DNA from: Bacillota bacterium | Lineage (GTDB): Bacteria > Bacillota_I > Bacilli_A > Acholeplasmatales > Acholeplasmataceae | Assembly: GCA_018818645.1 (NCBI GenBank) | Contig: JAHIRQ010000162.1 | Coordinates: 1-36,887, forward strand | DNA length: 36,887 nt | Direction: 5' to 3' | Part shown: positions 15,847 through 25,001 of the stretch, in pieces | Layout of the letters: every line of letters starts with the position of its first letter | Numbering within the stretch: the first letter of the stretch is position 1 | Made by a program: the position numbers and the translations under genes | The notes under the pieces: generated by a model | Told to the model about the DNA's origin: nothing | Databases searched by the model: none | The model's input: only the letters and a program-made list of their open reading frames with translations

Positions 15847-16515
15847 TTAATTAATTGGTTTATGAATTTCTTCATAAAGTTCTCTAGTCTCTATAGGTGT
15901 ATGGCCATTGTTCTCATACATCCTGGTATTATTATGAAGAATCATGGTGAGTCCAACAAAAAGTTTTAATTGAACTTCATCTTTAAACTGATAACCTCTT
16001 TTGTTAATATAGCCCATATAATCAGAAGGCTTTCCGCCCATAATGATTTGATCATGTATTTCTAGCACATCATAGCGTATATCATCTTGTTTCTTAATCG
16101 CTACCAATTTATTCGCTATGATGAACTTCTCTAGGTCTAATAAAGGTTTCATCGGTTCAACGTATTCATCATCTTCATATTTAAGAAACTCTTCCTTAGA
16201 GGGTAAATAACGTGGTTTATTGGACTGTGCTAAAAGCAAGTCTTTAGCCACTCTAACATCTTTAGTGTCATTTATATAGAAATAACCATTAGCAAGTATT
16301 CCTTGTTTAAAGGATAAGTCAATCTCATCGATACTTGATAAAAGTTCAAGTAAATGGATTGCTTCTTCTTTGGACAAGGATTCTTTTTCATAATGATTAA
16401 AGACAGAAATGAAATCTTCTAGTTTAATCACACCATAAAGATTGATAGCTGCAAAAGCATATCTTTTAATAAGGATAAGTCGATTAGGTTTTTGATTGGT
16501 TGATTTATTTGCCAT
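15847..16515 (-). CDS. Hypothetical 222-aa protein resembling the N-terminal part of SEC-C-associated proteins
   Basis: Largely helical and acidic. Recognisable stretches are RYAFAAINLYGVIKLEDFISVFNHYE (about 19-44), KPRYLPSKEEFLKYEDDEYVEPM (about 94-116), and the end LFVGLTMILHNNTRMYENNGHTPIE (about 184-208). I associate the NNTRxxxNNGHTPxE ending with proteins that carry a SEC-C metal-binding tail; here the protein stops without one. Function unknown. The ribosome binding site is weak (AGAAGAGA). A second, broken copy of its 5' end lies at 17370-17489, on the other side of the cyclase-like gene. Confidence 0.65.
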   Translation of the reverse strand: MANKSTNQKPNRLILIKRYAFAAINLYGVIKLEDFISVFNHYEKESLSKEEAIHLLELLSSIDEIDLSFKQGILANGYFYINDTKDVRVAKDLLLAQSNKPRYLPSKEEFLKYEDDEYVEPMKPLLDLEKFIIANKLVAIKKQDDIRYDVLEIHDQIIMGGKPSDYMGYINKRGYQFKDEVQLKLFVGLTMILHNNTRMYENNGHTPIETRELYEEIHKPIN

Positions 16516-16590
16516 TTAACATTCTCTTCTTTCTAATTTTAAAAATATATAAACGGCTGGATAACCAAAACTACTTTATTATCGACTTCG

Positions 16591-17322
16591 CTATTTATAG
16601 TATTTTAATACTTCTTGTTTTTCCAAAACATATCTATTAAATTTATCTACCCATAAAATTTTTTTGTGTGTTCTATTCTTAAAAATGCATCTACCTTTTG
16701 TCTGCAATAAATTTGATTGAACATATTTGTATATTTCGCTAAGTTGATTTTCTCTTGATTTATCAATTAGAGTCTCAGCAAAGTAAAAATGTAGATAGTT
16801 AACAATTTTATAATTATCATCAAACATACATATTCTATGATTTGAAGTGCTAACATATTTTTCATCATAAAGACTCTTATCAATTATAATCCTAGGTACT
16901 TTACTAAACATAGACTCTAATTCAAAAGCTTTTACAAGTGCATCACCATAGACAATGTCTTCATCAATATACAGAGATCCCCTACATATAGATCCTCGCA
17001 TAAAAAAACCAAAATGAAACATCGCCATTGACTGCAATCTAGAAGCAAAATTAATCAACCTCTCTAATGATTTGTTTTCATTTTGCTTAATACAAATTAA
17101 TACGTTATCGGAGAACATTTTGTACTTAAATGCATTTAGAGTATAACTATCAACATGCTCTTTAATAATTACAGACATAAGATATTTCATTTTGACTAAA
17201 AAATCCTTATCTTTCTTTAATAATTTTTTGTATCCCAGTACATCTATATATAAAACAAAGTAGTCTCCTAACTGTAGTTTAGTCTGCCATTCTTTTTGAT
17301 AAACCAAATAGTTATTAAACAT
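16591..17322 (-). CDS. Class III nucleotidyl cyclase-like protein (putative signalling enzyme)
   Basis: 243 aa from the ATG at 17322, which has GGGGGAG directly upstream; an ATG at 17343 lacks a site. The pattern follows the adenylate/guanylate cyclase fold: FVLYIDVLGYKKLL with the first metal Asp (about residue 27), KYKMFSDNVLICI with the second Asp (about 72), then FFMRGSICRGSLYIDEDIVYGDALVKAFELE (about 107-137) and VPRIIIDKSLYD, matching the GI--G--------G-A---A--LE segment and following strand. It differs from the known Pycsar cyclases I can recall (which read FVDIRDSS). No effector with a cyclic-nucleotide-binding domain sits next to it. Whether it makes a cyclic nucleotide is inference. 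Flanked by intact and broken copies of the 222-aa gene. Confidence 0.6.
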   Translation of the reverse strand: MFNNYLVYQKEWQTKLQLGDYFVLYIDVLGYKKLLKKDKDFLVKMKYLMSVIIKEHVDSYTLNAFKYKMFSDNVLICIKQNENKSLERLINFASRLQSMAMFHFGFFMRGSICRGSLYIDEDIVYGDALVKAFELESMFSKVPRIIIDKSLYDEKYVSTSNHRICMFDDNYKIVNYLHFYFAETLIDKSRENQLSEIYKYVQSNLLQTKGRCIFKNRTHKKILWVDKFNRYVLEKQEVLKYYK

Positions 17323-17369
17323 ATTACTCCCCCTAGATTTCATTCATCTAATTTGGAACTGATATTAAG

Positions 17370-17489
17370 ACATCAAGTTTGATGGCTCCATACAGATTTA
17401 TAGCTGCATAAACATTTTTTTAATGAGTATTAATCGATAAGGTTTTTCTTGGTTGGTTTTTTTGCCATTAGACATTCTCTTCTTTCTAT
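17370..17489 (-). pseudogene. Fossil 5' fragment of a paralogue of the 222-aa gene
   Basis: About 120 bases align with 16421-16537, roughly four bases in five identical by eye, including the sequence just upstream of the ATG (GACATTCTCTTCTTTCTA here, AACATTCTCTTCTTTCTA at the intact gene). From the matching ATG at 17468 the frame reads MAKKPTKKNLID then stop. Past a frameshift, the codons for AAINLYGVIK are recognisable as decayed sequence. It covers only about the first 30 codons. Confidence 0.75.
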
Positions 17490-17490
17490 T

Positions 17491-17602
17491 GCCGTTCACT
17501 GTGGTTTTTGCCATGTGAACGGCATAACGCTTTTTTGTCCTATAAAGGGTATATAAAAGGTAGTCTGTGTCCTTCAAAAGGTATGTTTGTGTTGCCGTTC
17601 AC
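17491..17602. repeat. Cluster of short repeats downstream of the DUF2075 pseudogene
   Basis: GCCGTTCAC occurs at 17491-17499 and 17594-17602, with its inverse GTGAACGGC at 17515-17523; the first and inverse copies form a 9-bp stem with a 15-base loop. Between them, two similar 17-mers (TGTCCTATAAAGGGTAT at 17536 and TGTCCTTCAAAAGGTAT at 17568) repeat with a 32-base period. No ORF. May be scars of an insertion. Confidence 0.5.
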
Positions 17603-17634
17603 ATACATTATCGGAATATCAAAAACTCGAGAAT

Positions 17635-19498
17635 TTAATTGGACTGATTTTTCTTGATTCTTGTTTTAACAAAGTTCTCTGTATTTTTATCCATGAAGTA
17701 TACAAAGCAACCTTTCATGCCCCTTGATAACAAGACTCGATATATATTTTTCACTATACTTTGATATTTTTCATCAAGCATTCCTTTGAGTTTTACTTGA
17801 CTAATCATATTTCCTTTATGGTTGCTTTTCATAGATAACCAAGATTGTGTATTTAGATTATAAATGATATCATTGCCTATAATCAAACTCAAATCCTTGA
17901 GCACTGTAAACACAGCCAACTTGACCAAACCCTTTTTCATTATATGCCCATAGATTAGATGCGGGATTTCCATCTCTTGCTTCTCTTAAGTTCCATGGTC
18001 TTTGATAGTTACCAATAGAGACATCTAGGGCTCCAACTTCTTTTGACCATGGGAAACAAAATCCAGAAACCATTCTGCCTGTATTGCCTTGAACTATTTT
18101 CTTTTTGAGTTCATCTTCAATACTTTCAGGATTATCAAATATCATAAACTCAAATGAATCAGATAGTTCTAGCATGACGTTGGCAGTTTCTCTAATTGCT
18201 AATGTATTTTCAACCCATTTAATGAATCCATCATTACCAGCACATCTAAATTGAACTCTAAGTTCTTCTTCCCAAACATCGCACTCAAGGCTTTCAGCAT
18301 GTTCTTTAATGTATCCTGAGTTCCCAACTTCATCCGGTAAAACAACTTGATCATCATCGATGAAGAAAACAGCTATATTACATGCTTCAATAATTTCTTC
18401 AATTTGAAGTTTTCCACTATAGATTTTGGACATATATGATCCATAAGGGGCTTTTTCTCTGATACGATGCGCTTCATCAATAATTAAACAGTCTCGTTTT
18501 TGATTTTGGGTATTTACATAGCTGTTTGTATATTTGAACAAACTACTCGCTCCGCTACCAATAGCTTTTTTATAGCTTTGTGTGAATGCAGCACTACCAG
18601 TAACATACTCAGCCCATTTACCTAATTTACTGAGTTCTGCTAGAAGGTTGATTGCAATTAAACTTTTTCCAGTACCTGGTCCACCTTTGATAATGAGGAC
18701 TTGCTTCTTATTATCATGCAAGCCATTCTTAATGATTGCCATGACATGGTCAAAAACTATTTTTTGTTCTTCTAATAAAACATATGAATTATTGTTTTTA
18801 ATGATATTACTTGCTTCATCCAGTAACTTTTTAGATGGTCTAATATTAGATTTATTAATTTTCTCTAAAACTTGTTCACCACTTCCATTACCAAGTTTGG
18901 CTTTCAGATAATCAGCTAGTGAATTTCTATCATTCTTAGAATAAATTGGTGACCTTGTTAGATAATTTGCAAATTTCGAATCAAGAATGGGATCATCAAT
19001 ATCAAACACATAATTATGCAAGTATACACAACTATCCAATTTGATATTTCCTAATTTTTGATAAAAAACTTCCAAAAATCCTTGGAGATAACTCCTATAG
19101 GCATCTACTTGCACACTTGGGTGTAATATATCTCTTAATCCACCACCAACCGCTGTTTTAACCTCGTTTTCCATTAGAGAAGGCTTTGATGATTGCCATT
19201 GCTTTAACTCGATTAAAACGGCTTGTTCTTCATCATTATTATTGATACCTGTCAAAAGAACATCGATTCTTAGACTAGAAAGTGGAATGAAATATTCAAG
19301 CTTTATTCCTTGACTAGTAAAATCAACAGTCTTAAGCAAGTTGCCAAGCTCTTTTAGGGAATTCTGCCAGCTCATAACCTCATTATGTGAGGGGCGATAA
19401 CCATAATAATGAGCGAATTCATTTGATAACATCATTGATATACTATTTTGAGTTGATTGTCGAATAAAATCATTACACAAGCCTTGATAAAGTTCCAT
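17635..19498 (-). pseudogene. DUF2075 family nuclease-helicase, broken by a frameshift near its 3' end
   Basis: The first frame (17870-19498, 542 aa) has an N-terminal D79...E97-x-K99 nuclease-like core (LRIDVLLTG, AVLIELKQW), Walker A KGGPGTGKSLIA (271-282) and Walker B CLIIDEAHR, and ends at GCVYSAQGFEFDY then two wrong residues and TGA. The expected continuation (IIGNDIIYNLNTQSW ... NIYRVLLSRGMKGCFVYFMDKN) is present in another frame and ends at 17635. The joined protein would be about 620 aa, normal for the family. The helicase is a putative SF1 member found in many defence islands. GGGAGG precedes the ATG. Without the last motifs (YRVLLSRGMKG) ATPase function is probably lost, unless frameshifting or a sequencing error is involved. 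Confidence 0.85.
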
Positions 19499-19570
19499 GT
19501 TTTCCTCCCTGATTGATAGGATTTTCGAAAAATCACAATTTACAATCGTTGTAATCTTACATTTCTGATA

Positions 19571-19608
19571 TTTTTATAAAAATATGAAGTAAAAAAATTA
19601 CATGTACT
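19571..19608 (-). other. Inverted repeats between DUF2971 gene and DUF2075 gene
   Basis: In the 110-base spacer, a perfect AT palindrome ATATTTTTATAAAAATAT and a GAAGTA/TACTTC pair sit just after the DUF2971 stop, and TTACAA-TCG-TTGTAA follows nearer the DUF2075 start. They could be a weak terminator plus an operator; not decisive. Confidence 0.3.
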
Positions 19609-20394
19609 TCAAAAATTCAGAACAAATATTTCTATTCCATTTTGATTACAAAAACTTGTTATTTCATCCAAAAAAGGATTTTCATTTTTCACATAGACCT
19701 TTAAGGTATTTATATCAGTTTCCATATAAATATACTTTTTTGGTGGTGAGTAATAGATTTGGCCTCTCAATGTGAGCTTTGTTCCCATACCTTTCGGTAA
19801 TATTGAAACTCTAATCCTAAATTCTTGCTCAAACTTAAATAATCTAGATTCTTTTACATAACCTTGAAATGGATGATTATAAAAACCATCTCTATCATTC
19901 ACATCTTGGACACCTTTAAAAAAATCGATTAGCTCATGATTAGGTATAGCCAAATACTCTGGATCATTTAAGTATAATACTTTTAAACCCGAAACACTAT
20001 GTATTCTATAATCAGTTGTTTGATTATAAGATGAATAGGTCATATCCACCTCAGGTATTCTTTTATACTCATTGTTTTCTTCATCATAAAATTTTAGACC
20101 GAATGTATCAATTTTCCCGAAATCGATGCACACACCGGTATTGCTTTTTGTATAATGTTGCCACATTAACTCATTAACATTACTATTTGTAAAACATCCA
20201 ATATAGGTTCTTGCTTTCCATATTCTATCTATATAATTAACTTCAAGATTATCGCTAATATGGTCAATTCTTGTCAGTCTAAATCTTTTACTAATGATAA
20301 TTTTCATCAGTCCATCAAATGTTGTGTAATGATATAGATTTGATTCATTGTTAAAAGCTGATATTGAGTCTGCATATATTTCGTCTTTATTCAC
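19609..20394 (-). CDS. DUF2971 domain protein appended to the BREX operon
   Basis: 261 aa starting at a GTG with GGGAGG 6 bases upstream. The DUF2971 signature is clear: NLYHYTTFDGLMKIIISKRFRLTRIDHISDNLE (about 19-51), YIGCFTNSNVNELMWQHYTKSNTGVCIDF (about 64-92), and later EFRIRV. The HYT...CF...LMWxxY...GVCI order is diagnostic. These proteins are uncharacterised but frequent in defence islands, and the fold has been suggested to resemble ADP-ribosyltransferases (HYT start); I treat that as unproven. It lies 43 bases behind brxL on the same strand with no terminator between, so it is probably transcribed with BREX. Confidence 0.85.
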   Translation of the reverse strand: MNKDEIYADSISAFNNESNLYHYTTFDGLMKIIISKRFRLTRIDHISDNLEVNYIDRIWKARTYIGCFTNSNVNELMWQHYTKSNTGVCIDFGKIDTFGLKFYDEENNEYKRIPEVDMTYSSYNQTTDYRIHSVSGLKVLYLNDPEYLAIPNHELIDFFKGVQDVNDRDGFYNHPFQGYVKESRLFKFEQEFRIRVSILPKGMGTKLTLRGQIYYSPPKKYIYMETDINTLKVYVKNENPFLDEITSFCNQNGIEIFVLNF

Positions 20395-20437
20395 ATAATC
20401 CTCCCAAAATTCATTTATCGTTTAGGTCCAATAGGAC

Positions 20438-22459
20438 TTACTCAATTCCTAAAGACTTAATAACAGCATCTTCTGGACTGCTATAAAAAGACGTTTGGAA
20501 TTTAGCAAATAAATCTGATGGTACTGCTGGTATATCTGCGGCTGATGAAATTGGTAAAAGAATTTTTTTTGCACCAGCATCATGACACACTTGTAAAGAT
20601 GATGCTAGATTCTCGATTTTTTGTATTGTTCCACCAATTGTAAAGGAACCTAACACGCAAAATTGTGACAACACTGGTTTATCTAAAGATGAACTACAAT
20701 ATGCCACTAGAGCTGCTATAGATATACTTGAGACCAAACCAACCCCCTGTACATCTTGAATGTGAAGTACATAGTCTTTGGTGTCAACCATAATGCTTGG
20801 GCTAATGGACTTTGAATTTGCTTTAAAGAAGCGTTCTGCAGTGACAATTGATTCTTTAGGTTCTTTCCCGGTATTAAGTCCACTAACGGAAAATTTCCCA
20901 TTCCCAGATGAAATCTGTGTCTCAAGTTTAAAGATGCCCAACATCCCATTTGATCCTTGACCTATTGTATGAATATGTCCCGCTTTCATTTGTCCTTCAG
21001 GGATAATTTTTCCACCACCTTGTTCTAAAACCGGTACATATATTTCATCCATCGTTGATAATCTAATATAAGAGAATTGAGTATCATAGAATTCCATACC
21101 ACCAATCTTCTTTAATTGTTCTTTCACTCTTCTTCTACCTTCTAGTGCATACTTAAGGATTTCTTCGATTTCTTCTTCTGTATAAACACCATCAGGGTAA
21201 ATTATTTTGACTAACCCCGATACGATTTTCCTTACGGCAATCGTGTCTCTTTGATTAAGACATTTCCCAAGTTTAAAGTATTTATCAAATGCATCTGTTT
21301 GTGGCGTCTTCCTTAATGTTCTTAACACTTCAGCAAAATAGTCTGTAATAAATCCATAATTTTCGGTGAAATGCTCTGGTTTCATCTTTGGCATTTCCCA
21401 ACCTGGAATGTAATTATGCATACGATCAAAGAATGCGCTATCAATCATTGCCTCTGGGAATGGCTCAAATAAATGCGAAGTTTTTAATAGTGACTCAACT
21501 GATTGGTTGATGTTGCCAACAAATACCATAGAAGCATTTGCAGGAATCATTTCCTTACCTCTTGCAAATGATCCCGATGCCATATAGTCTTTCATGATTT
21601 GAATTCCACCTTTATCTTTAAATGAAATTCCAGCAACTTCATCGAATGCAACTGTATCCCACATACTTACAAGTCCTGGTGTTCTTCTAGCTAAATTAAA
21701 AAATAGATTGGCTACTGTTGTTTGCCCACCACTAATTAATATAGAGTTAGGCGATATTTCTTTATAGATGTGCGACTTACCTGTTCCTCTAGGCCCTAGT
21801 TCACACAAGTTTACATTATTTTCAACAAGTGGAATAAGACGTGCTAATAGATGCCACTTAACACGAGGTTTAAATTGAGTAGGTTCCATACCAGTTGAAC
21901 GTAGGACTAAATCAATCCATTCATCTTTTGTAAATTGCTTTCTCCGATCTTTAATCTCATTGATATCGATATTTGGCATTTGAATGGGTGTGAGTTCTTC
22001 AAGTCTAAATGGAGAACCTCCTTCATCTTCATCATAAAAGTAATTAAGCGTAACAATACACCAAATACCATCACTCAGTAACTTTTCGATATCCCTAATA
22101 TATCTATCTGGTACCTTGACTGTAACATTTAGATTATGTAGTCTCCCTAAATAAAGGTTTCTTTTTTCATCGAGTCGTGCAGAAACCACATCAATGACTG
22201 TATAGGTTTGTAATTCCCTTACTTTAGATTTAACAAGTTCTGCTTCATCTGCTCGAACATAGTTTTCTTGGAGGATTTTTTTGACTTGAACAATGCCCTT
22301 TTCAATTTCAGCATCATCATCAGATGTACAATATGTGCCTAAAAGATATTCCAAAACATACGTTGGAACATTTGCGCTATTTTTAATCTTCTTGGTTGCC
22401 CCTTTTTTTACAACACGACCACTAAATTGTTCATAAACTTTTACATCAAGACTGTCCAT
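20438..22459 (-). CDS. brxL: BREX AAA+ ATPase with Lon-like C-terminal domain
   Basis: 673 aa, the usual BrxL length. N-terminal domain about 1-200; AAA+ core with Walker A LGPRGTGKSHIY (221-232), Walker B VAFDEVAGI (about 269-277) and sensor-1-like VFVGNINQS; C-terminal Lon-like domain (about 570-673). In that domain the segment QGVGLVSSISIAALVAY aligns with the Lon catalytic-Ser loop and keeps Ser. The segment TIGGTIQKIENLASSL aligns with PIGGLKEK but has no Lys at the expected place, so peptidase activity is doubtful. BrxL is needed for BREX phage exclusion but not for host methylation in studied type 1 systems. AGGAGG precedes the ATG. Last core gene of the operon. Confidence 0.93.
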   Translation of the reverse strand: MDSLDVKVYEQFSGRVVKKGATKKIKNSANVPTYVLEYLLGTYCTSDDDAEIEKGIVQVKKILQENYVRADEAELVKSKVRELQTYTVIDVVSARLDEKRNLYLGRLHNLNVTVKVPDRYIRDIEKLLSDGIWCIVTLNYFYDEDEGGSPFRLEELTPIQMPNIDINEIKDRRKQFTKDEWIDLVLRSTGMEPTQFKPRVKWHLLARLIPLVENNVNLCELGPRGTGKSHIYKEISPNSILISGGQTTVANLFFNLARRTPGLVSMWDTVAFDEVAGISFKDKGGIQIMKDYMASGSFARGKEMIPANASMVFVGNINQSVESLLKTSHLFEPFPEAMIDSAFFDRMHNYIPGWEMPKMKPEHFTENYGFITDYFAEVLRTLRKTPQTDAFDKYFKLGKCLNQRDTIAVRKIVSGLVKIIYPDGVYTEEEIEEILKYALEGRRRVKEQLKKIGGMEFYDTQFSYIRLSTMDEIYVPVLEQGGGKIIPEGQMKAGHIHTIGQGSNGMLGIFKLETQISSGNGKFSVSGLNTGKEPKESIVTAERFFKANSKSISPSIMVDTKDYVLHIQDVQGVGLVSSISIAALVAYCSSSLDKPVLSQFCVLGSFTIGGTIQKIENLASSLQVCHDAGAKKILLPISSAADIPAVPSDLFAKFQTSFYSSPEDAVIKSLGIE

Positions 22460-22470
22460 GCGTTTACCTC

Positions 22471-24993
22471 CTAGAAAATGGCTTTGAAGCCAAGTATATC
22501 GATTTTAAATACTTCTTTTTCTAAGTATTCACTCTCGTTTTGGTTATCATCTCTTAATATAAGCATATATCTTCTATCGCGATTAAATTCAATGTTGTTT
22601 AGTGTGACTCTAATTCTAGTAATTCTTTGACTTAAGTCATCTGATTCAGAGTTTGCAATAAATGTGTATCTGCCAGAAACATCATTTCCCTGATCATCAA
22701 GGAAATAGATAATGAGCTTTCTTTCAATCTTTTTATCCGCAACTTTCTCAAATTGCTCAAAATCTACAATAAAGCTTCTTTGTGTAATTGTCCGATTTAA
22801 ACTCTTAATTCTCACTCCGACAGGACCTATGTTTTCTTTGAGAGCACCGCTTCTTAGTTCGCTGATTTTTAATAAGGGAACAATAATTTCTTGTAGAGAT
22901 GCTCCACCATGGACATACTGGATGCCGCCCGGTGATTTAAAGTAATCATAACTATAAGGTAAAATGACACTTTGAGTATTATTTCCCATATAATCCAGTT
23001 TAAATTTGAGTGTATAAGGTACTGAAGTATCATCATTTACAATGGCAAATCTTCTTGAAAGTTCAAGTGGTTTAATTTTGCTTACATCATTATATTTCAA
23101 CGATTCATCTACTTTTACTTCACGGTATAAGAAACCGTGATCTGAAGTTACAATGAAATTCGAAATCTGCAATGTATTATACAATTTCTTAATCAGTGCA
23201 AGAATTTCTTCAATCGCAACATTAGCAGCACCAAAAACTTTTGTTTCCTGATGCTCACCCGCGTTATCGATTGCATTATGATAAATATAAACTAATGACT
23301 TATCCTTCATATATTCTCTAATATCCGATCGATTCATCTTTGATATTTCCTCGTATCGAATCGCAGCATATGTTAAGTTACGTGCTTTTAAAATTTTGTT
23401 TCTATTTTCTGTTGTTGCTGTACCAAGGCCGTCAACTAGAATGTCGTTCCCATATTGGATATCTTTATTTGGTAATAATGATGCCATTCCAACTTTGGTT
23501 ATGCTTGGTACTGGTGCTATCATGTTCATCAACTCTGTTTTGCCTTTTAGGACAGAGTCAGATAATATATTATCATATAGTTCTGAAGCAACCTCGTAAC
23601 GTAAAGCATCAGAGATAATAACAAACATTTTTTTAAATGATATTCTTTGTAGCTCAAAATAGAACTGATTTAATGGTGTTTCGCCAATAAATGACCAATC
23701 GTTCTTTTTCTCAAGTGATTTTGAGAAATAACTACCTAGCTTGTCTAGATGCATTTCGTACTGGTTGTTAATATTGATTTTCAATATTTCAATATATTCC
23801 TCAAAGTTATCTATTTGGTTTAATAGAAAAACAACATGTCTATGATGTAAATCAATTTTAAATAGGTTATTTTTATAGAGTTTGATGTATTCTTCACTGG
23901 TGAGATTATCATAAATTTTTGTATCAAGAGATTTTTTTAAGTTAATAATCTCTACAATAGCTTCGTATTCAATTTGATGCGTAGTGTACCAACAGGAATT
24001 GATTCTGTTGTTTTTAATGATATTTTCAAAGAAATCATAATCTAAGCTCCCATTGCTAAGACTTTCAAAAATAGACTTTATAATGAAAGAATCAAAGACT
24101 TCAAATACATCTGAGTTGCCTAAATCATTTAACCCTCTATTTTGAATCAATTCTTCAACACGTAATAAATTTGATATGTATTCCTGTAAATCGTAGTATC
24201 TAGCATCGATTTTTATGTTATCAACCAATAAAAGTGCATCATTAGATGCTTGATTTGATGCTTCAATGATGAATTGTTTATAAAATGGAGAATTAGTTTC
24301 TATTCTAGATGTTTTTACAAGTGCGGTCATCATATACTGCTTGACTAGCGTTAGAATTGATTGCTGTCCAGAATAATTAGTGTATGCATTGATTTGATTC
24401 CAAAGATAATCTTCTAGTCCATAGTTGATGATTTCCTGATATTTAGTTCCTGTTTCAACATCAAAAATCAACTCTGTTAAGAGAGCATCGGTTTTAATAG
24501 ACTTTGCTTTCACTAAAACAGCAATCATGCCATTCATAAGATCAGTTTCTAAAATACTGTCATTCACTGTAACTTGTCTTCTCAAATCACTTATTCTAGC
24601 TTCACTTTTAAAAAACTTAGCATATTTATCCATTACTTTTCTCAAGTATGGATTTGTAAGTTCAAGTTTTCGCATCGTTAAAGCAACTTGGTCAGCGTAA
24701 TATTCAACACTATACAAGAGAATGTCTAGCAACCAATTTTCTTTATCTTGTTGTCTAGCACAAGGAAAATACACTAAATAATTGGATTCCAAATCCTCTA
24801 CTTCTAGTAAGTGTTTAATTGCAAACTCATTATTATCATATATAATCGTTTTAGCTTTCTCAAAGGTATCTCTCTTTACATCATCTAGAAAACTCTTTGT
24901 TTCATCATACCAAAACACAAAGATTCGATGATCATATTCATTAAACTTAGATTCAATTTCTTTTTTTGCTAGTTCGTAATCAATGTTACTCAT
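22471..24993 (-). CDS. pglZ: BREX-1 phosphatase-fold protein PglZ
   Basis: 840 aa from the ATG at 24993 (GAGGTG 7 bases upstream); an ATG at 25005 overlapping pglX lacks a site. The PglZ domain of the alkaline-phosphatase superfamily occupies about 440-700: KKMFVIISDALRYEVASEL (first metal Asp), VPSITKVGMASLLP (nucleophile region), VYIYHNAIDNAGE and IVTSDHGFLYRE (metal-binding DH), then GGIQYVHGGASLQEIIVPLL. The N-terminal half (FVFWYDETKSFLDDV; SNYLVYFPCARQQDKENWLLDILLY) is the usual helical BREX extension. Required for BREX methylation and defence in model systems. It starts 8 bases after the pglX stop. Confidence 0.95.
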   Translation of the reverse strand: MSNIDYELAKKEIESKFNEYDHRIFVFWYDETKSFLDDVKRDTFEKAKTIIYDNNEFAIKHLLEVEDLESNYLVYFPCARQQDKENWLLDILLYSVEYYADQVALTMRKLELTNPYLRKVMDKYAKFFKSEARISDLRRQVTVNDSILETDLMNGMIAVLVKAKSIKTDALLTELIFDVETGTKYQEIINYGLEDYLWNQINAYTNYSGQQSILTLVKQYMMTALVKTSRIETNSPFYKQFIIEASNQASNDALLLVDNIKIDARYYDLQEYISNLLRVEELIQNRGLNDLGNSDVFEVFDSFIIKSIFESLSNGSLDYDFFENIIKNNRINSCWYTTHQIEYEAIVEIINLKKSLDTKIYDNLTSEEYIKLYKNNLFKIDLHHRHVVFLLNQIDNFEEYIEILKININNQYEMHLDKLGSYFSKSLEKKNDWSFIGETPLNQFYFELQRISFKKMFVIISDALRYEVASELYDNILSDSVLKGKTELMNMIAPVPSITKVGMASLLPNKDIQYGNDILVDGLGTATTENRNKILKARNLTYAAIRYEEISKMNRSDIREYMKDKSLVYIYHNAIDNAGEHQETKVFGAANVAIEEILALIKKLYNTLQISNFIVTSDHGFLYREVKVDESLKYNDVSKIKPLELSRRFAIVNDDTSVPYTLKFKLDYMGNNTQSVILPYSYDYFKSPGGIQYVHGGASLQEIIVPLLKISELRSGALKENIGPVGVRIKSLNRTITQRSFIVDFEQFEKVADKKIERKLIIYFLDDQGNDVSGRYTFIANSESDDLSQRITRIRVTLNNIEFNRDRRYMLILRDDNQNESEYLEKEVFKIDILGFKAIF

Positions 24994-25001
24994 AAAGCAC
25001 C

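Noticed and set aside
16591-17322. Calling this gene a Pycsar cyclase (pycC).
   Set aside because: The metal-binding strand reads YIDVLGY rather than the pattern I recall for PycC, and no PycTM or PycTIR effector is adjacent.
17491-17523. A rho-independent terminator for the DUF2075 pseudogene.
   Set aside because: The stem is good but no T-run follows on the minus strand.
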